A stretch of DNA of 64,000 nucleotides from [Flexibacter] sp. ATCC 35208 (GTDB lineage Bacteria; Bacteroidota; Bacteroidia; Chitinophagales; Chitinophagaceae), in assembly GCF_001975825.1 (NCBI RefSeq), contig NZ_MTKN01000014.1, positions 62,001 through 126,000 on the forward strand, given 5' to 3'. Numbering within the stretch: position 1 is the first letter of the stretch; every line of letters starts with the position of its first letter. The notes under the pieces are model-generated. The model saw only the letters and a list, made by a program, of their open reading frames with translations. It did no database searches and had not been told where the DNA came from. The translations under genes were made by a program, and so were the position numbers. Positions 1-8,018 of this stretch are shown one piece after another.

Positions 1-1467
1 GCGGTAGCCGTGAGCCGTAAAGGATTGGGCTCACAAATTACCCAGATTTTGAGTCTTGCCGCTGGAAGCAAACGTTTGGAGATTGATAACCTGCTGGATT
101 GGCAATCGAAAGGTGTAAGTCTGAAGGCGGCATTTCCACTCACAGCTGTGAATGATAGCACTACCTACAACATGGGCGTTGGCACGATTGCAAGACCCCG
201 AAACAATGAAAAGGCTTACGAAGCGCCTTCCAATCAGTGGTTTGATCAGACAGATAAGAGTGGGCAATTCGGGGTATCGATACTGGAAGATTGTAAGTAT
301 GGATCAGATAAGCCGAATGATACGACCCTGCGTTTGACACTGTTGTTCACACCTAAACCTGATAAGCGTTATGTCGTGCAGGGTACACAGGATTGGGGCA
401 GGCATGCATTTAAATATGGCATTTATGCACATGCCGGCGATTGGCGTAAAGGGTTGACTCCCTGGCAGGGACAGGCTTTGAATCAACCTTTAATGGCATT
501 TGAAACAGATGCGCATGCAGGTAAAGATGGCAAACAGGTTGCTATGCTGACAATTAGTACGCCACAGATTGGCCTGATGGCGTTCAAGAAAATGGAACAT
601 TCTGATGATTATTATATCGTGAGATTAAACGAGCTGCTGGGTATCGATACACATGGCGTCACTGTACAGTTTTCTGCAGGTATCGCAGATGCTTACGAAG
701 TGAATGGCCAGGAAAAGCGGATTGGACCAGCAAAGTTTGATGGGCAGCATGTATTTTTTGATATGGGACATGATGCTATCAAATCCTTTGCTGTAAAATT
801 TGCTCCAACTGTAGCAGTTAAGAGCGTAGTGGCACAGGCGCCTGTGTCACTACCTTTTAATGTAGATGCATTCAGCTATGACAATAACAGGGACGATGGT
901 AACCTGAAAGGCAGATATAGCTTACCTGCAGAACTGGTGCCGGATACGATTGTGAGCGAAGATGTGGCTTTTAAAATGGGGAGTCGTGCAGATGAAGACA
1001 GCAATGCCGTAATTTGTAAAGGGCAGGAAATCGTGTTGCCGGATGGGGACTATAATGCCGTGTATCTTTTAGCAGTAGCTGATAAGGATACGGTGGGTGA
1101 TTTCCGGATTGATGACCATGTGGTACCTGTAGGTATTCAGGAATGGACGGGATATATCGGTCAGTATTATAATAGGCGTTTTGAGCAGGATGAGATCACG
1201 GTGAAAAGTATCGCTGATCCTTTTGTGAAAAAAGACAACATTGCTTGGTTTGCATCGCACAGGCATCTGGCTTACCCCTCAAAGAATGAAGCCTACAATT
1301 ATAGTTATATGTTTAAATATCGGATAGCTATACCTGCACATGCAAAGCGGATCAAGCTGCCGGAGAATAAGAACATTAAAATATTTGCGATCACAGTAGT
1401 GAAAGAGACAGCAAAGGATGTAGTAACTTTGCAACCTTTGTATGATGATTTTAGTTATAAATTATGA
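1..1467 (+). CDS. GH38-type alpha-mannosidase, C-terminal part (5' end outside window)
   Basis: The reading frame is open from the first base, so this is the 3' part of a longer gene; a GTG at base 10 is not the true start. The 485 visible residues look like the C-terminal beta-sandwich region of GH38 alpha-mannosidases, which trim alpha-linked mannose from glycans. Seen here: long beta-rich stretches with aromatic residues and the family-like segment TQDWGRHAFKYGIYAH. The catalytic N-terminal domain lies outside the window, so activity cannot be judged. The stop overlaps the ATG of the following GH3 gene (ATGA), which implies translational coupling in one polysaccharide-degrading operon. The GH38 call rests on the overall pattern. 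Confidence 0.75.
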   Translation, partial: AVAVSRKGLGSQITQILSLAAGSKRLEIDNLLDWQSKGVSLKAAFPLTAVNDSTTYNMGVGTIARPRNNEKAYEAPSNQWFDQTDKSGQFGVSILEDCKYGSDKPNDTTLRLTLLFTPKPDKRYVVQGTQDWGRHAFKYGIYAHAGDWRKGLTPWQGQALNQPLMAFETDAHAGKDGKQVAMLTISTPQIGLMAFKKMEHSDDYYIVRLNELLGIDTHGVTVQFSAGIADAYEVNGQEKRIGPAKFDGQHVFFDMGHDAIKSFAVKFAPTVAVKSVVAQAPVSLPFNVDAFSYDNNRDDGNLKGRYSLPAELVPDTIVSEDVAFKMGSRADEDSNAVICKGQEIVLPDGDYNAVYLLAVADKDTVGDFRIDDHVVPVGIQEWTGYIGQYYNRRFEQDEITVKSIADPFVKKDNIAWFASHRHLAYPSKNEAYNYSYMFKYRIAIPAHAKRIKLPENKNIKIFAITVVKETAKDVVTLQPLYDDFSYKL

Positions 1468-3788
1468 AGAAGATATTACTAATACTTTGTGCTATACTAT
1501 TCCACTCTATTTCTTATGCTCAGATTGATTTTAACAAAAATGGAAAAAAAGATGTGTATGAAGATGCAAAGGCGAATATTGAAGACCGGGTCAGGGATTT
1601 AATTTCACAGATGACGGTTGAAGAGAAAACCTGTCAGCTGGCCACATTATATGGTTCGGGAAGGGTGTTGAAAGACGCCCTCCCTACGCCCGAATGGCAG
1701 CATCAGATCTGGAAAGATGGGATTGGTAATATTGATGAGGAACATAATGGTGTAGGGAAATTCAAGTCAGAATATGCTTTTCCTTATAGTAAGCATATTG
1801 AAACGATTCATACTATTCAAAAGTGGTTTATTGAAAATACACGGTTGGGTATTCCTGTTGATTTTACCAATGAAGGGATCAGAGGTTTGTGTCATGACAG
1901 GGCGACTTCTTTTCCGGCACAGTGTGGACAGGGGGCTACGTGGGATAAGCAGCTGATCTGTCAGATTGGTGCTATTGAAGGAAAGGAGGCGATGGCATTA
2001 GGATACACTAATATTTATTCCCCTATACTTGATATTGTACAGGATCCTCGCTGGGGCCGTGCTGAAGAAGTGTATGGCGAGGATCCTTACCTTGTCGGTC
2101 AGTTAGGCAAGCAGATGATATTAGGTTTACAAAAGCAGGGTGTAGCGGCAACAATCAAGCATTTTGCGGTGTATTCCGTGCCGGTGGGTGGTAGAGATGG
2201 TGGTACCCGAACGGATCCGCATGTAGCGCCAAGAGAGATGAAAACCTTGTACCTGGAGCCTTTCAGAGTAGCGGTAGCAGAAGCGCATCCTATGGGTGTA
2301 ATGAGTTCCTACAATGACTTTGATGGTGTGCCTGTAACAGGGAGTGCTTATTTCCTGACGGATATATTAAGGCACCAGTGGGGATTTGATGGGTATGTGA
2401 CTACTGATAGCAGGGCGTTGGAGTTCATTTATGAGAAGCATAAAGTCGCTGCTGATATGGAAGATGCAGTGGCGATGGCTGTGAATGCAGGTGTGAATAT
2501 CAGAACTGATTTTTCTATACCGGAGGATTTTCTGCATCCGTTACGACAGGCAATCAAAGATGGTAAAATATCTATGGAAATGTTAGATCAGCGGGTGGCA
2601 GAAGTATTGCGTGTGAAGTTTCGGTTAGGCTTGTTTGACAACCCATATAGAGGAGATGCCAGTCAGGTACATACGGCTGCCGCTCAGGCGTTGTCGCTGC
2701 AGGCCGCCCTGGAATCTATTGTATTGTTGAAGAATGAAAATCAGATGCTGCCATTGAGCAAGTCGCTGAAATCAGTGGCGGTCATTGGTCCCAATGCCAA
2801 AGAAGTAGAAGGATTGTTATCCAGGTATGGTCCTGCAAATGCACCATTGATGACGGTGTATGATGGTATCAAAGCGATGTTGCCAGGTGCAATGGTGGGA
2901 TATGAGAAGGGATGTAATATAATAGGGCCGCATTTTCCTGAAGATGAGATTTTACCTTTTCCTGCTGATAGTGCGGAGCAAAATATGCTACAGGCGGCGG
3001 TAGATCTGGCTAAAAAATCAGCGGTAACTATTCTGGTTTTAGGTGGTTCTGAAAAGACGGTACGTGAAGATCGTTCCCGTACAAGTTTAGACTTGCCGGT
3101 AGTACAGGAACGTTTGTTAGAAGCGGTCTATGCTACCGGAAAGCCAGTGGTATTAGTATTGTTAGATGGTCGTGCGGCCACGATCAATTTTGCACAGCGG
3201 AATATTCCTGCTATTATTCATGGATGGTTTCCAGGGGAGTTTGGTGGTAAGGCGATTGCGTCTGTATTGTTTGGAGAATATAATCCGGGTGGAAAGCTGG
3301 CAGTGACTTTCCCAAAATCAGTGGGGCAGATACCGTATGCTTTTCCTTTTAAACCGGGTTCAGAGGCCTCTTCTAAGACATCGGTATGGGGGGCTTTGTA
3401 TCCCTTTGGTTTTGGGTTGAGTTATACCACATTTGGATATAGTGATCTGAAAGTTACTCCTGCGCAACAGGGGCCTGAGGGAAATGTGACAGTGAGTTGT
3501 AAGGTGAAAAATACAGGCGCTGTAAAAGGTGATGAGGTGGTGCAATTATATATTCATGATGCAATAAGCAGTGTGATCACTTATACACAAGTGTTGAGAG
3601 GGTTTGAGCGTATTACGCTGGCCCCGGGGGAAGAAAAGGAAGTGAGCTTTGAATTGGGTAAGCATGAGTTGGGGTTGTGGGATATCAATGACCATTTTAC
3701 GGTAGAACCCGGGAAGTTTGAGATTATGGTCGGGAGTTCTTCGAAAGATATAAGGTTACGAGGCAGTGTTGAAATTGTCAGTAAATAA
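1464..3788 (+). CDS. Secreted glycoside hydrolase family 3 (beta-glucosidase/beta-xylosidase)
   Basis: A 774-residue GH3 enzyme that removes non-reducing-end beta-linked glucose or xylose from oligosaccharides. The first ~19 residues are a signal peptide (MKKILLILCAILFHSISYAQ), so it is exported. Residues 22-34 form an EF-hand-like loop (DFNKNGKKDVYED) often seen at the N terminus of Bacteroidota GH3 proteins. The (alpha/beta)8 domain carries the nucleophile Asp315 in GYVTTDSRA; KHFAVYS and DPRWGR are typical substrate-pocket segments. A second alpha/beta sandwich and a C-terminal fibronectin-III-like domain (about 680-770) follow. Length is normal. It overlaps the upstream mannosidase by 4 nt. 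Substrate specificity cannot be read from sequence alone. Confidence 0.93.
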   Translation: MKKILLILCAILFHSISYAQIDFNKNGKKDVYEDAKANIEDRVRDLISQMTVEEKTCQLATLYGSGRVLKDALPTPEWQHQIWKDGIGNIDEEHNGVGKFKSEYAFPYSKHIETIHTIQKWFIENTRLGIPVDFTNEGIRGLCHDRATSFPAQCGQGATWDKQLICQIGAIEGKEAMALGYTNIYSPILDIVQDPRWGRAEEVYGEDPYLVGQLGKQMILGLQKQGVAATIKHFAVYSVPVGGRDGGTRTDPHVAPREMKTLYLEPFRVAVAEAHPMGVMSSYNDFDGVPVTGSAYFLTDILRHQWGFDGYVTTDSRALEFIYEKHKVAADMEDAVAMAVNAGVNIRTDFSIPEDFLHPLRQAIKDGKISMEMLDQRVAEVLRVKFRLGLFDNPYRGDASQVHTAAAQALSLQAALESIVLLKNENQMLPLSKSLKSVAVIGPNAKEVEGLLSRYGPANAPLMTVYDGIKAMLPGAMVGYEKGCNIIGPHFPEDEILPFPADSAEQNMLQAAVDLAKKSAVTILVLGGSEKTVREDRSRTSLDLPVVQERLLEAVYATGKPVVLVLLDGRAATINFAQRNIPAIIHGWFPGEFGGKAIASVLFGEYNPGGKLAVTFPKSVGQIPYAFPFKPGSEASSKTSVWGALYPFGFGLSYTTFGYSDLKVTPAQQGPEGNVTVSCKVKNTGAVKGDEVVQLYIHDAISSVITYTQVLRGFERITLAPGEEKEVSFELGKHELGLWDINDHFTVEPGKFEIMVGSSSKDIRLRGSVEIVSK

Positions 3789-4261
3789 ATAGAAAGCTGC
3801 TGTCTTTGTTAAGATTATTAGTAAATAAATGTAAGAGCGTGTATCAAAAGTAAGATACACGCTCTTTTCATTCGGATACCTGATGGAGCCAGGTTTCCAT
3901 TAATGCTGGTCTAAGGAGGTTCATTTATTTTTGATATATCCTGTTTTTTTTGCTGCCTGAACAAAAGTGCGATAGAAATGTTAGACCATGTATGTGGTCA
4001 ATGAAATAATGAGCGGACCTACAATTTGATATTATAAAGTGGCATGGGCGCCCGGATCATGAATTATGTGACCTGGGTCTGCTTTGTGACGAGGGGAAAA
4101 TGAGTTGATACTATTATAGTATACTTATCTAAGGCATTGTTTGTTTTTAAAATATGACAGGGTATTACCCCTCCTGTTTTCTTAATAAAAAGAAAAACTG
4201 GTTGATAATCATTTTTATTTGAGATAGTGTAAATTGTTGCCGGGTTCGTAAAGCTATCCTA
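3789..4261. other. 473-bp intergenic region
   Basis: Apart from the terminator and a copy of the dispersed GATACCTGATGGAGCCAGG motif (about 3876-3896), I see a short perfect palindrome at 4108-4122 (ATACTAT-T-ATAGTAT) about 140 bp ahead of the next gene, which could be an operator. No coding remnant was recognised. Confidence 0.5.
3833..3868 (+). terminator. Rho-independent terminator after the GH38-GH3 operon
   Basis: A 12-13 bp perfect stem (AGAGCGTGTATC paired with GATACACGCTCT), loop AAAAGTAA, then a T-run. The same stem sequence, slightly altered, recurs at 11862-11887 and 40880-40917. Confidence 0.85.
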
Positions 4262-4942
4262 ATGACGTCCAGAGAAGAATTACAATCAGCCATAGACCAT
4301 CAGCTCCGGGTAATACTGGAGAAATATCATTGTGTTCGCGGAAGTATCAGATTTCAGACGCCGGCATTATTATCCATGAATGGGATCAGAAATGACGGAA
4401 AGCCGGTATTGATATGGCCGACAGATAAGAAATTGGATACCCTGGTTTCCAAATACGTATTCCAGGAGCCGGAACTGGGCGGATTGATCGTACAGGCAGA
4501 TCTGCTCATGGATCAATTTGTGTATAAGCAGGTGAGCAAGGGCCGCCTCCAACAGGAAGCACTGCAGGTGCAAAGACAAAGAGATCAGGAGGCCAGGGTA
4601 CAGCAGCAAAACTGGCGCCGCCTGCTGGAAAGCAAGACGGAAAGCTATGGGGTGGAATTGGCGGAAAAGGTGGCGGAACGGTTGCTGACAGCTAATTTTG
4701 GATTTGGCCACCGGGATTATTGTGGAATGGGGTTGGAATACCGGAATGGGGTTTATTATTATGGTGGTTTGTGGGATGGGATCATGGATGATAAGGTACT
4801 GTCATTTACGGCTAAAGCCGAATTTGTGAGTTGGTTGGCAGGGCAGTCTGATGCGGGTATGGCCAGGTTGAATGAGGCGGATGCTTTTTATTGGGGGAAC
4901 CAGACGGTGACGAGACAACGATTACAGGAATTTATTCTATAG
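4262..4942 (+). CDS. Conserved-looking hypothetical protein (226 aa)
   Basis: I do not recognise this family. The protein lacks a signal peptide or membrane span and should be cytoplasmic. Residues about 95-130 are Gln/Arg/Glu-rich and probably form a coiled coil or long helix (QQEALQVQRQRDQEARVQQQ). The C-terminal third is aromatic-rich (YYYGGLWDG; FYWGNQTV). It stands alone: an upstream terminator and a strong terminator straight after the stop make it a monocistronic unit. Codon use and length look like a genuine gene. Confidence 0.7.
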   Translation: MTSREELQSAIDHQLRVILEKYHCVRGSIRFQTPALLSMNGIRNDGKPVLIWPTDKKLDTLVSKYVFQEPELGGLIVQADLLMDQFVYKQVSKGRLQQEALQVQRQRDQEARVQQQNWRRLLESKTESYGVELAEKVAERLLTANFGFGHRDYCGMGLEYRNGVYYYGGLWDGIMDDKVLSFTAKAEFVSWLAGQSDAGMARLNEADAFYWGNQTVTRQRLQEFIL

Positions 4943-4980
4943 GGGCTGACCAAAAAGTAATGGTCAGCCCTTATTTATTT
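4942..4980 (+). terminator. Rho-independent terminator
   Basis: Stem GGGCTGACCA / TGGTCAGCCC with loop AAAAGTAA (the same loop as the terminator at 3833), followed by a T-rich tract. It overlaps the stop codon of the preceding gene. Confidence 0.85.
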
Positions 4981-4981
4981 C

Positions 4982-5075
4982 GGGTACCTGATGGAGACCT
5001 GTCATCGTTTAAGCAATTGTCACGACCTTCACTTTGCTTTTTGGCCAGCCCCAGGAAATTCGGATACCCGATGAC
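4982..5075. repeat. Two copies of a dispersed GGTACCTGATGGAG-like motif
   Basis: GGTACCTGATGGAGACCTG (about 4983-5001) and GATACCCGATGACGTCAGG (about 5053-5071) resemble GATACCTGATGGAGCCAGG near 3877 and its reverse complement near 40857. All lie next to hairpin terminators in intergenic DNA, which suggests a small dispersed repeat family. Confidence 0.5.
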
Positions 5076-5101
5076 GTCAGGTAATATGTTGGTTCTTTTT
5101 A

Positions 5102-6604
5102 TTATTCTTTAGTCAGGTTCGGATCGTCTACTACCGGGTCCTTTACATTATTTAATATGATCAGCGGTCTGGAAGCTGCTTTGTTTATCTTCACCTTTTC
5201 CAGTTTCAATCCATTTACATCATCAAAAATACAAGCTGTACGGAACTCCTCTCCAGTATAGCTCAGTTTTACATTTTTGAAAGTAATACCATCCGCATGT
5301 CTCACATAAAAACCCCATGCTGGCAATTCTCTGAACATGGAGAATTCAGGATAATCGCTGATCGCTTCAGGAATACGATGTAATGAATCTACATTGATAT
5401 TCGCTACCGCCATGCTGGATTTCTCGGTGTAGGTGATATCTATATTTTCCAAAGTCACATCCTGTATGTGATGACCGGGTATGCCATAGATGCCGGCAGG
5501 GAAAGTGTTATGTTCAAAAAGCTCTCTTGGCCCTTCCATATTATACCCTGCATCAGGTTTGGTAGCTGGGATCTCCGCTTTTACATTAGAAATTCGCACT
5601 TTGCTGAGGGTACCGGGTTCACGACGTGCCTGGCGCTTGCCCAGGCGAAGGAAGATGGCATTACCGGTATTCTTTGCTGTGATATTGCTGATATCAATGT
5701 TTTCCACAATTCCGCCATCTACCGTTTCAATAGCGATAGCAGAGCGGAAGGTATTGTATACATAGATGTTTTTTACAGTGATATTTTTGAATCCTCCCCA
5801 GGAGGCGGTGCCCATTTTGAACCCACTGGCGCTGGAACGTACCTTACAATTGGCGATGTAGATGTTCTCACAAAGTCCTGCGGTATCGTGCGATTTCAGG
5901 CAAATGCCATCATCGGCTACGTCAAAGCTGCTGTTGGTAAGCTTTACATTTTTGCAGTCTACCAGGTCAATGCCGTCGTTATTCAGGAAGGTATTGCTGA
6001 TCACTTTGATGCTGTCGAAGATCATGTCCGTACAGCTTACATAGTCCTGTATCCAGCAGAGACCATTCAGGATGGTGACATTTTTCACCGTTACGTGCTG
6101 ACAATTTGTGAATGCAATCAGCTTTGGACGGTTGTTTTCTTCAGGTCGCATTTGTCCCCATTCGTTGTAATGCTGCCATTCTTTATCTTTTAGTGTGCCT
6201 TTTTTTAGCATGTCAAAAATGTCTTTCAGGAGCAGTTCTCCTTGTCCATCGATGGTCCCTTTCCCCGTGATGCCGATATTTTGCTGGTTGTTGGCAACGA
6301 TCAGGGCAGAGGCTTTGGCTGGACCATAATCCTTACGGCTGGTGGTTGCGAGAAGGAAGGAGTTGGGCGCCAGGTGCAGGGTGACACCAGATTTCAGGGC
6401 GATGACACCGGTTACGAACTTACCGGCTGGTACGACTACTGTACCGCCGCCAGCGGCAGCTGCTTTGTCGATAGCTTCCTGGATGGCGGTGGTGTTGTTG
6501 GTTTTGCCATCACCTTTGGCGCCGTAGCTGGTGATGGGGAAGTTTTTTTGTTGCGCAGATAGTTGAAAATAGTTTAAACATAACAGTAGAATCAATACCC
6601 TCAT
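5102..6604 (-). CDS. Secreted GH28 polygalacturonase-like enzyme
   Basis: A 500-residue right-handed beta-helix enzyme of family GH28, which hydrolyses galacturonan (pectin) or rhamnogalacturonan. A signal peptide (about 1-18, ending LSAQQ) is followed by the N-terminal segment ITSYGAKGDGKTNNTTAIQ typical of GH28 and pectate-lyase-3 proteins. Catalytic carboxylates match NNDGIDLVDC and ADDGICLKSHD. The canonical GHG motif is replaced by SGFKMGTASWGG, as in many Bacteroidota GH28 paralogues, so exact substrate is open. It converges on the unrelated gene at 4262. The upstream side holds an AraC remnant rather than an intact regulator. Confidence 0.9.
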   Translation of the reverse strand: MRVLILLLCLNYFQLSAQQKNFPITSYGAKGDGKTNNTTAIQEAIDKAAAAGGGTVVVPAGKFVTGVIALKSGVTLHLAPNSFLLATTSRKDYGPAKASALIVANNQQNIGITGKGTIDGQGELLLKDIFDMLKKGTLKDKEWQHYNEWGQMRPEENNRPKLIAFTNCQHVTVKNVTILNGLCWIQDYVSCTDMIFDSIKVISNTFLNNDGIDLVDCKNVKLTNSSFDVADDGICLKSHDTAGLCENIYIANCKVRSSASGFKMGTASWGGFKNITVKNIYVYNTFRSAIAIETVDGGIVENIDISNITAKNTGNAIFLRLGKRQARREPGTLSKVRISNVKAEIPATKPDAGYNMEGPRELFEHNTFPAGIYGIPGHHIQDVTLENIDITYTEKSSMAVANINVDSLHRIPEAISDYPEFSMFRELPAWGFYVRHADGITFKNVKLSYTGEEFRTACIFDDVNGLKLEKVKINKAASRPLIILNNVKDPVVDDPNLTKE

Positions 6605-6724
6605 ATCGTGTTGGTTTTATATGAGCAACAAGATAATAATCTCATTGCGAAAAAAACAGCTTCCACTAATGTCGGGAGCCATTTTTTTCGGGAGGGTGCC
6701 TGCGGCAGGCATTTCCACCGGGTA

Positions 6725-6826
6725 CGATGTGTAGCCGTGAGTGGATTTAATAATGTGTCTTATTTTAACCGGCATTTTAAATTGCAAGTGGGAGTATCTC
6801 CATTGCATTACCGGCGTCGGCGTTGA
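6725..6826 (+). pseudogene. Remnant: C-terminal end of an AraC-family regulator
   Basis: A plus-strand frame ends with GFNNVSYFNRHFKLQVGVSP, a textbook second helix-turn-helix of AraC/XylS regulators, followed by LHYRRRR and a stop. Nothing AraC-like precedes about base 6728, so only the last ~30 residues of the gene survive. It overlaps the 3' end of the antisense histidine kinase by about 50 bp; the kinase's last ~14 residues are therefore read from AraC antisense DNA. This looks like a deletion scar. Confidence 0.75.
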
Positions 6827-7832
6827 TTTGTAGCTGGATGGTGAAATTGTCCGGTTTTTCCTGGATATCTAATTGGTATTGACCAGGGTATATCAGGTCC
6901 AGTCTTCTTCTTACATTCTGTAATCCTATACCGCTGTATTGACTGGATGCCTTGTCTGTCGTGCTATTGCTGACCCTGAAAAGTAGTTGATCTGCCTCTA
7001 TTTCCAGGTGAATATTGATCCAGTTTGCATCCTGACCTGATACATGTTTAAATGCATTTTCAATAAATGTCATCAGTATAAATGGTGCAATTGAAATATG
7101 CGCAACAGGTTTGTCAGTAAAATGCACTTGTATGCGGGTGCTTTTATTCTGTCTTAATTTTTCCAGTTCTATAAAGTTTTCCAGGAAAGTTATTTCCTTA
7201 TCGAGTGGAATGTGTGGATCATTACATTCATACAATTGGTGCCGCAATAATTCAGAGAATTTGGCCAGTGAAGCACTTGCTACATCCGGATTTTTATGGA
7301 TCAGGAAGAAGATAGAGTTAATACTATTGAATAAAAAATGTGGATTAAATTGATTGCGCAGAAACTGCAATTCTGTTTCCAGTTTTTCTTTTTCTAATAA
7401 TTGCTGGCGTTCTTTTGTTTGCATCCAGTGTTTGGCCAGCTTGATACTCATGGCCAGGGTCATACTTGCCATGGTACTGGGCAGGGCTTTGCCAACAAAT
7501 CCAAAGAAACAAAGATCACTGGGAGTGGGAATGAGATAATACCCTCCTACTATACACAAGGTGGCGGTTGCCAGTGTGAGCAACAGGTAGCCCATGTAAG
7601 CCTGGTATTTCCCTTTCTGAAGAAATTGAGGAATGAGGTAGTACAAATTGAAATATACTGCCACCGCCTGAAAAACGACGTAAAATGCGAACTCTACGGC
7701 ATGAGGGGTGAACAGGATGGTATTGGCCGCTTTGAGCGGATCGCCATAAGACACTACCCACCATGCATAATGATACATTACCCAGAATGGCAGATGGTAG
7801 AGCCTGTAACGAAATAACCAATGCTTTTCCAT
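6777..7832 (-). CDS. LytS-like sensor histidine kinase (His_kinase PF06580 type), orphan
   Basis: A 351-residue membrane kinase. Several hydrophobic segments (about 1-135) are followed by a coiled-coil linker (QTKERQQLLEKEKLETELQ) and the signature LRNQFNPHFLFNSINSI, where the His is the likely phosphoacceptor. The ATPase N-box is FIENAFKH and the G-box SGIGLQNVRRRL. Such kinases normally phosphorylate a LytTR response regulator encoded directly downstream. None is present here: the downstream DNA is an AraC remnant and the kinase tail (ADAGNAMEILPLAI) runs into it. The partner was probably lost by deletion. Confidence 0.88.
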   Translation of the reverse strand: MEKHWLFRYRLYHLPFWVMYHYAWWVVSYGDPLKAANTILFTPHAVEFAFYVVFQAVAVYFNLYYLIPQFLQKGKYQAYMGYLLLTLATATLCIVGGYYLIPTPSDLCFFGFVGKALPSTMASMTLAMSIKLAKHWMQTKERQQLLEKEKLETELQFLRNQFNPHFLFNSINSIFFLIHKNPDVASASLAKFSELLRHQLYECNDPHIPLDKEITFLENFIELEKLRQNKSTRIQVHFTDKPVAHISIAPFILMTFIENAFKHVSGQDANWINIHLEIEADQLLFRVSNSTTDKASSQYSGIGLQNVRRRLDLIYPGQYQLDIQEKPDNFTIQLQINADAGNAMEILPLAI

Positions 7833-8018
7833 ATCCCTAATTTACGAAAATATGCTGTGGCAGTGGGTATAATTATATGAAATAACACGGGAAAATGATC
7901 AAATGCACCTGGTTGTACATGAACGGGTGTGGGGTATTTCATCAATTATTTACAACGGGTGGTCATACGCTTTTTTCGGAGGAAAAGAATTTAGATTCTT
8001 TTGCTGAAAACAAGCATT

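Noticed and set aside
5468..6193. 241-aa plus-strand open frame inside the GH28 gene
   Set aside because: It is an antisense shadow of the beta-helix gene with no domain.
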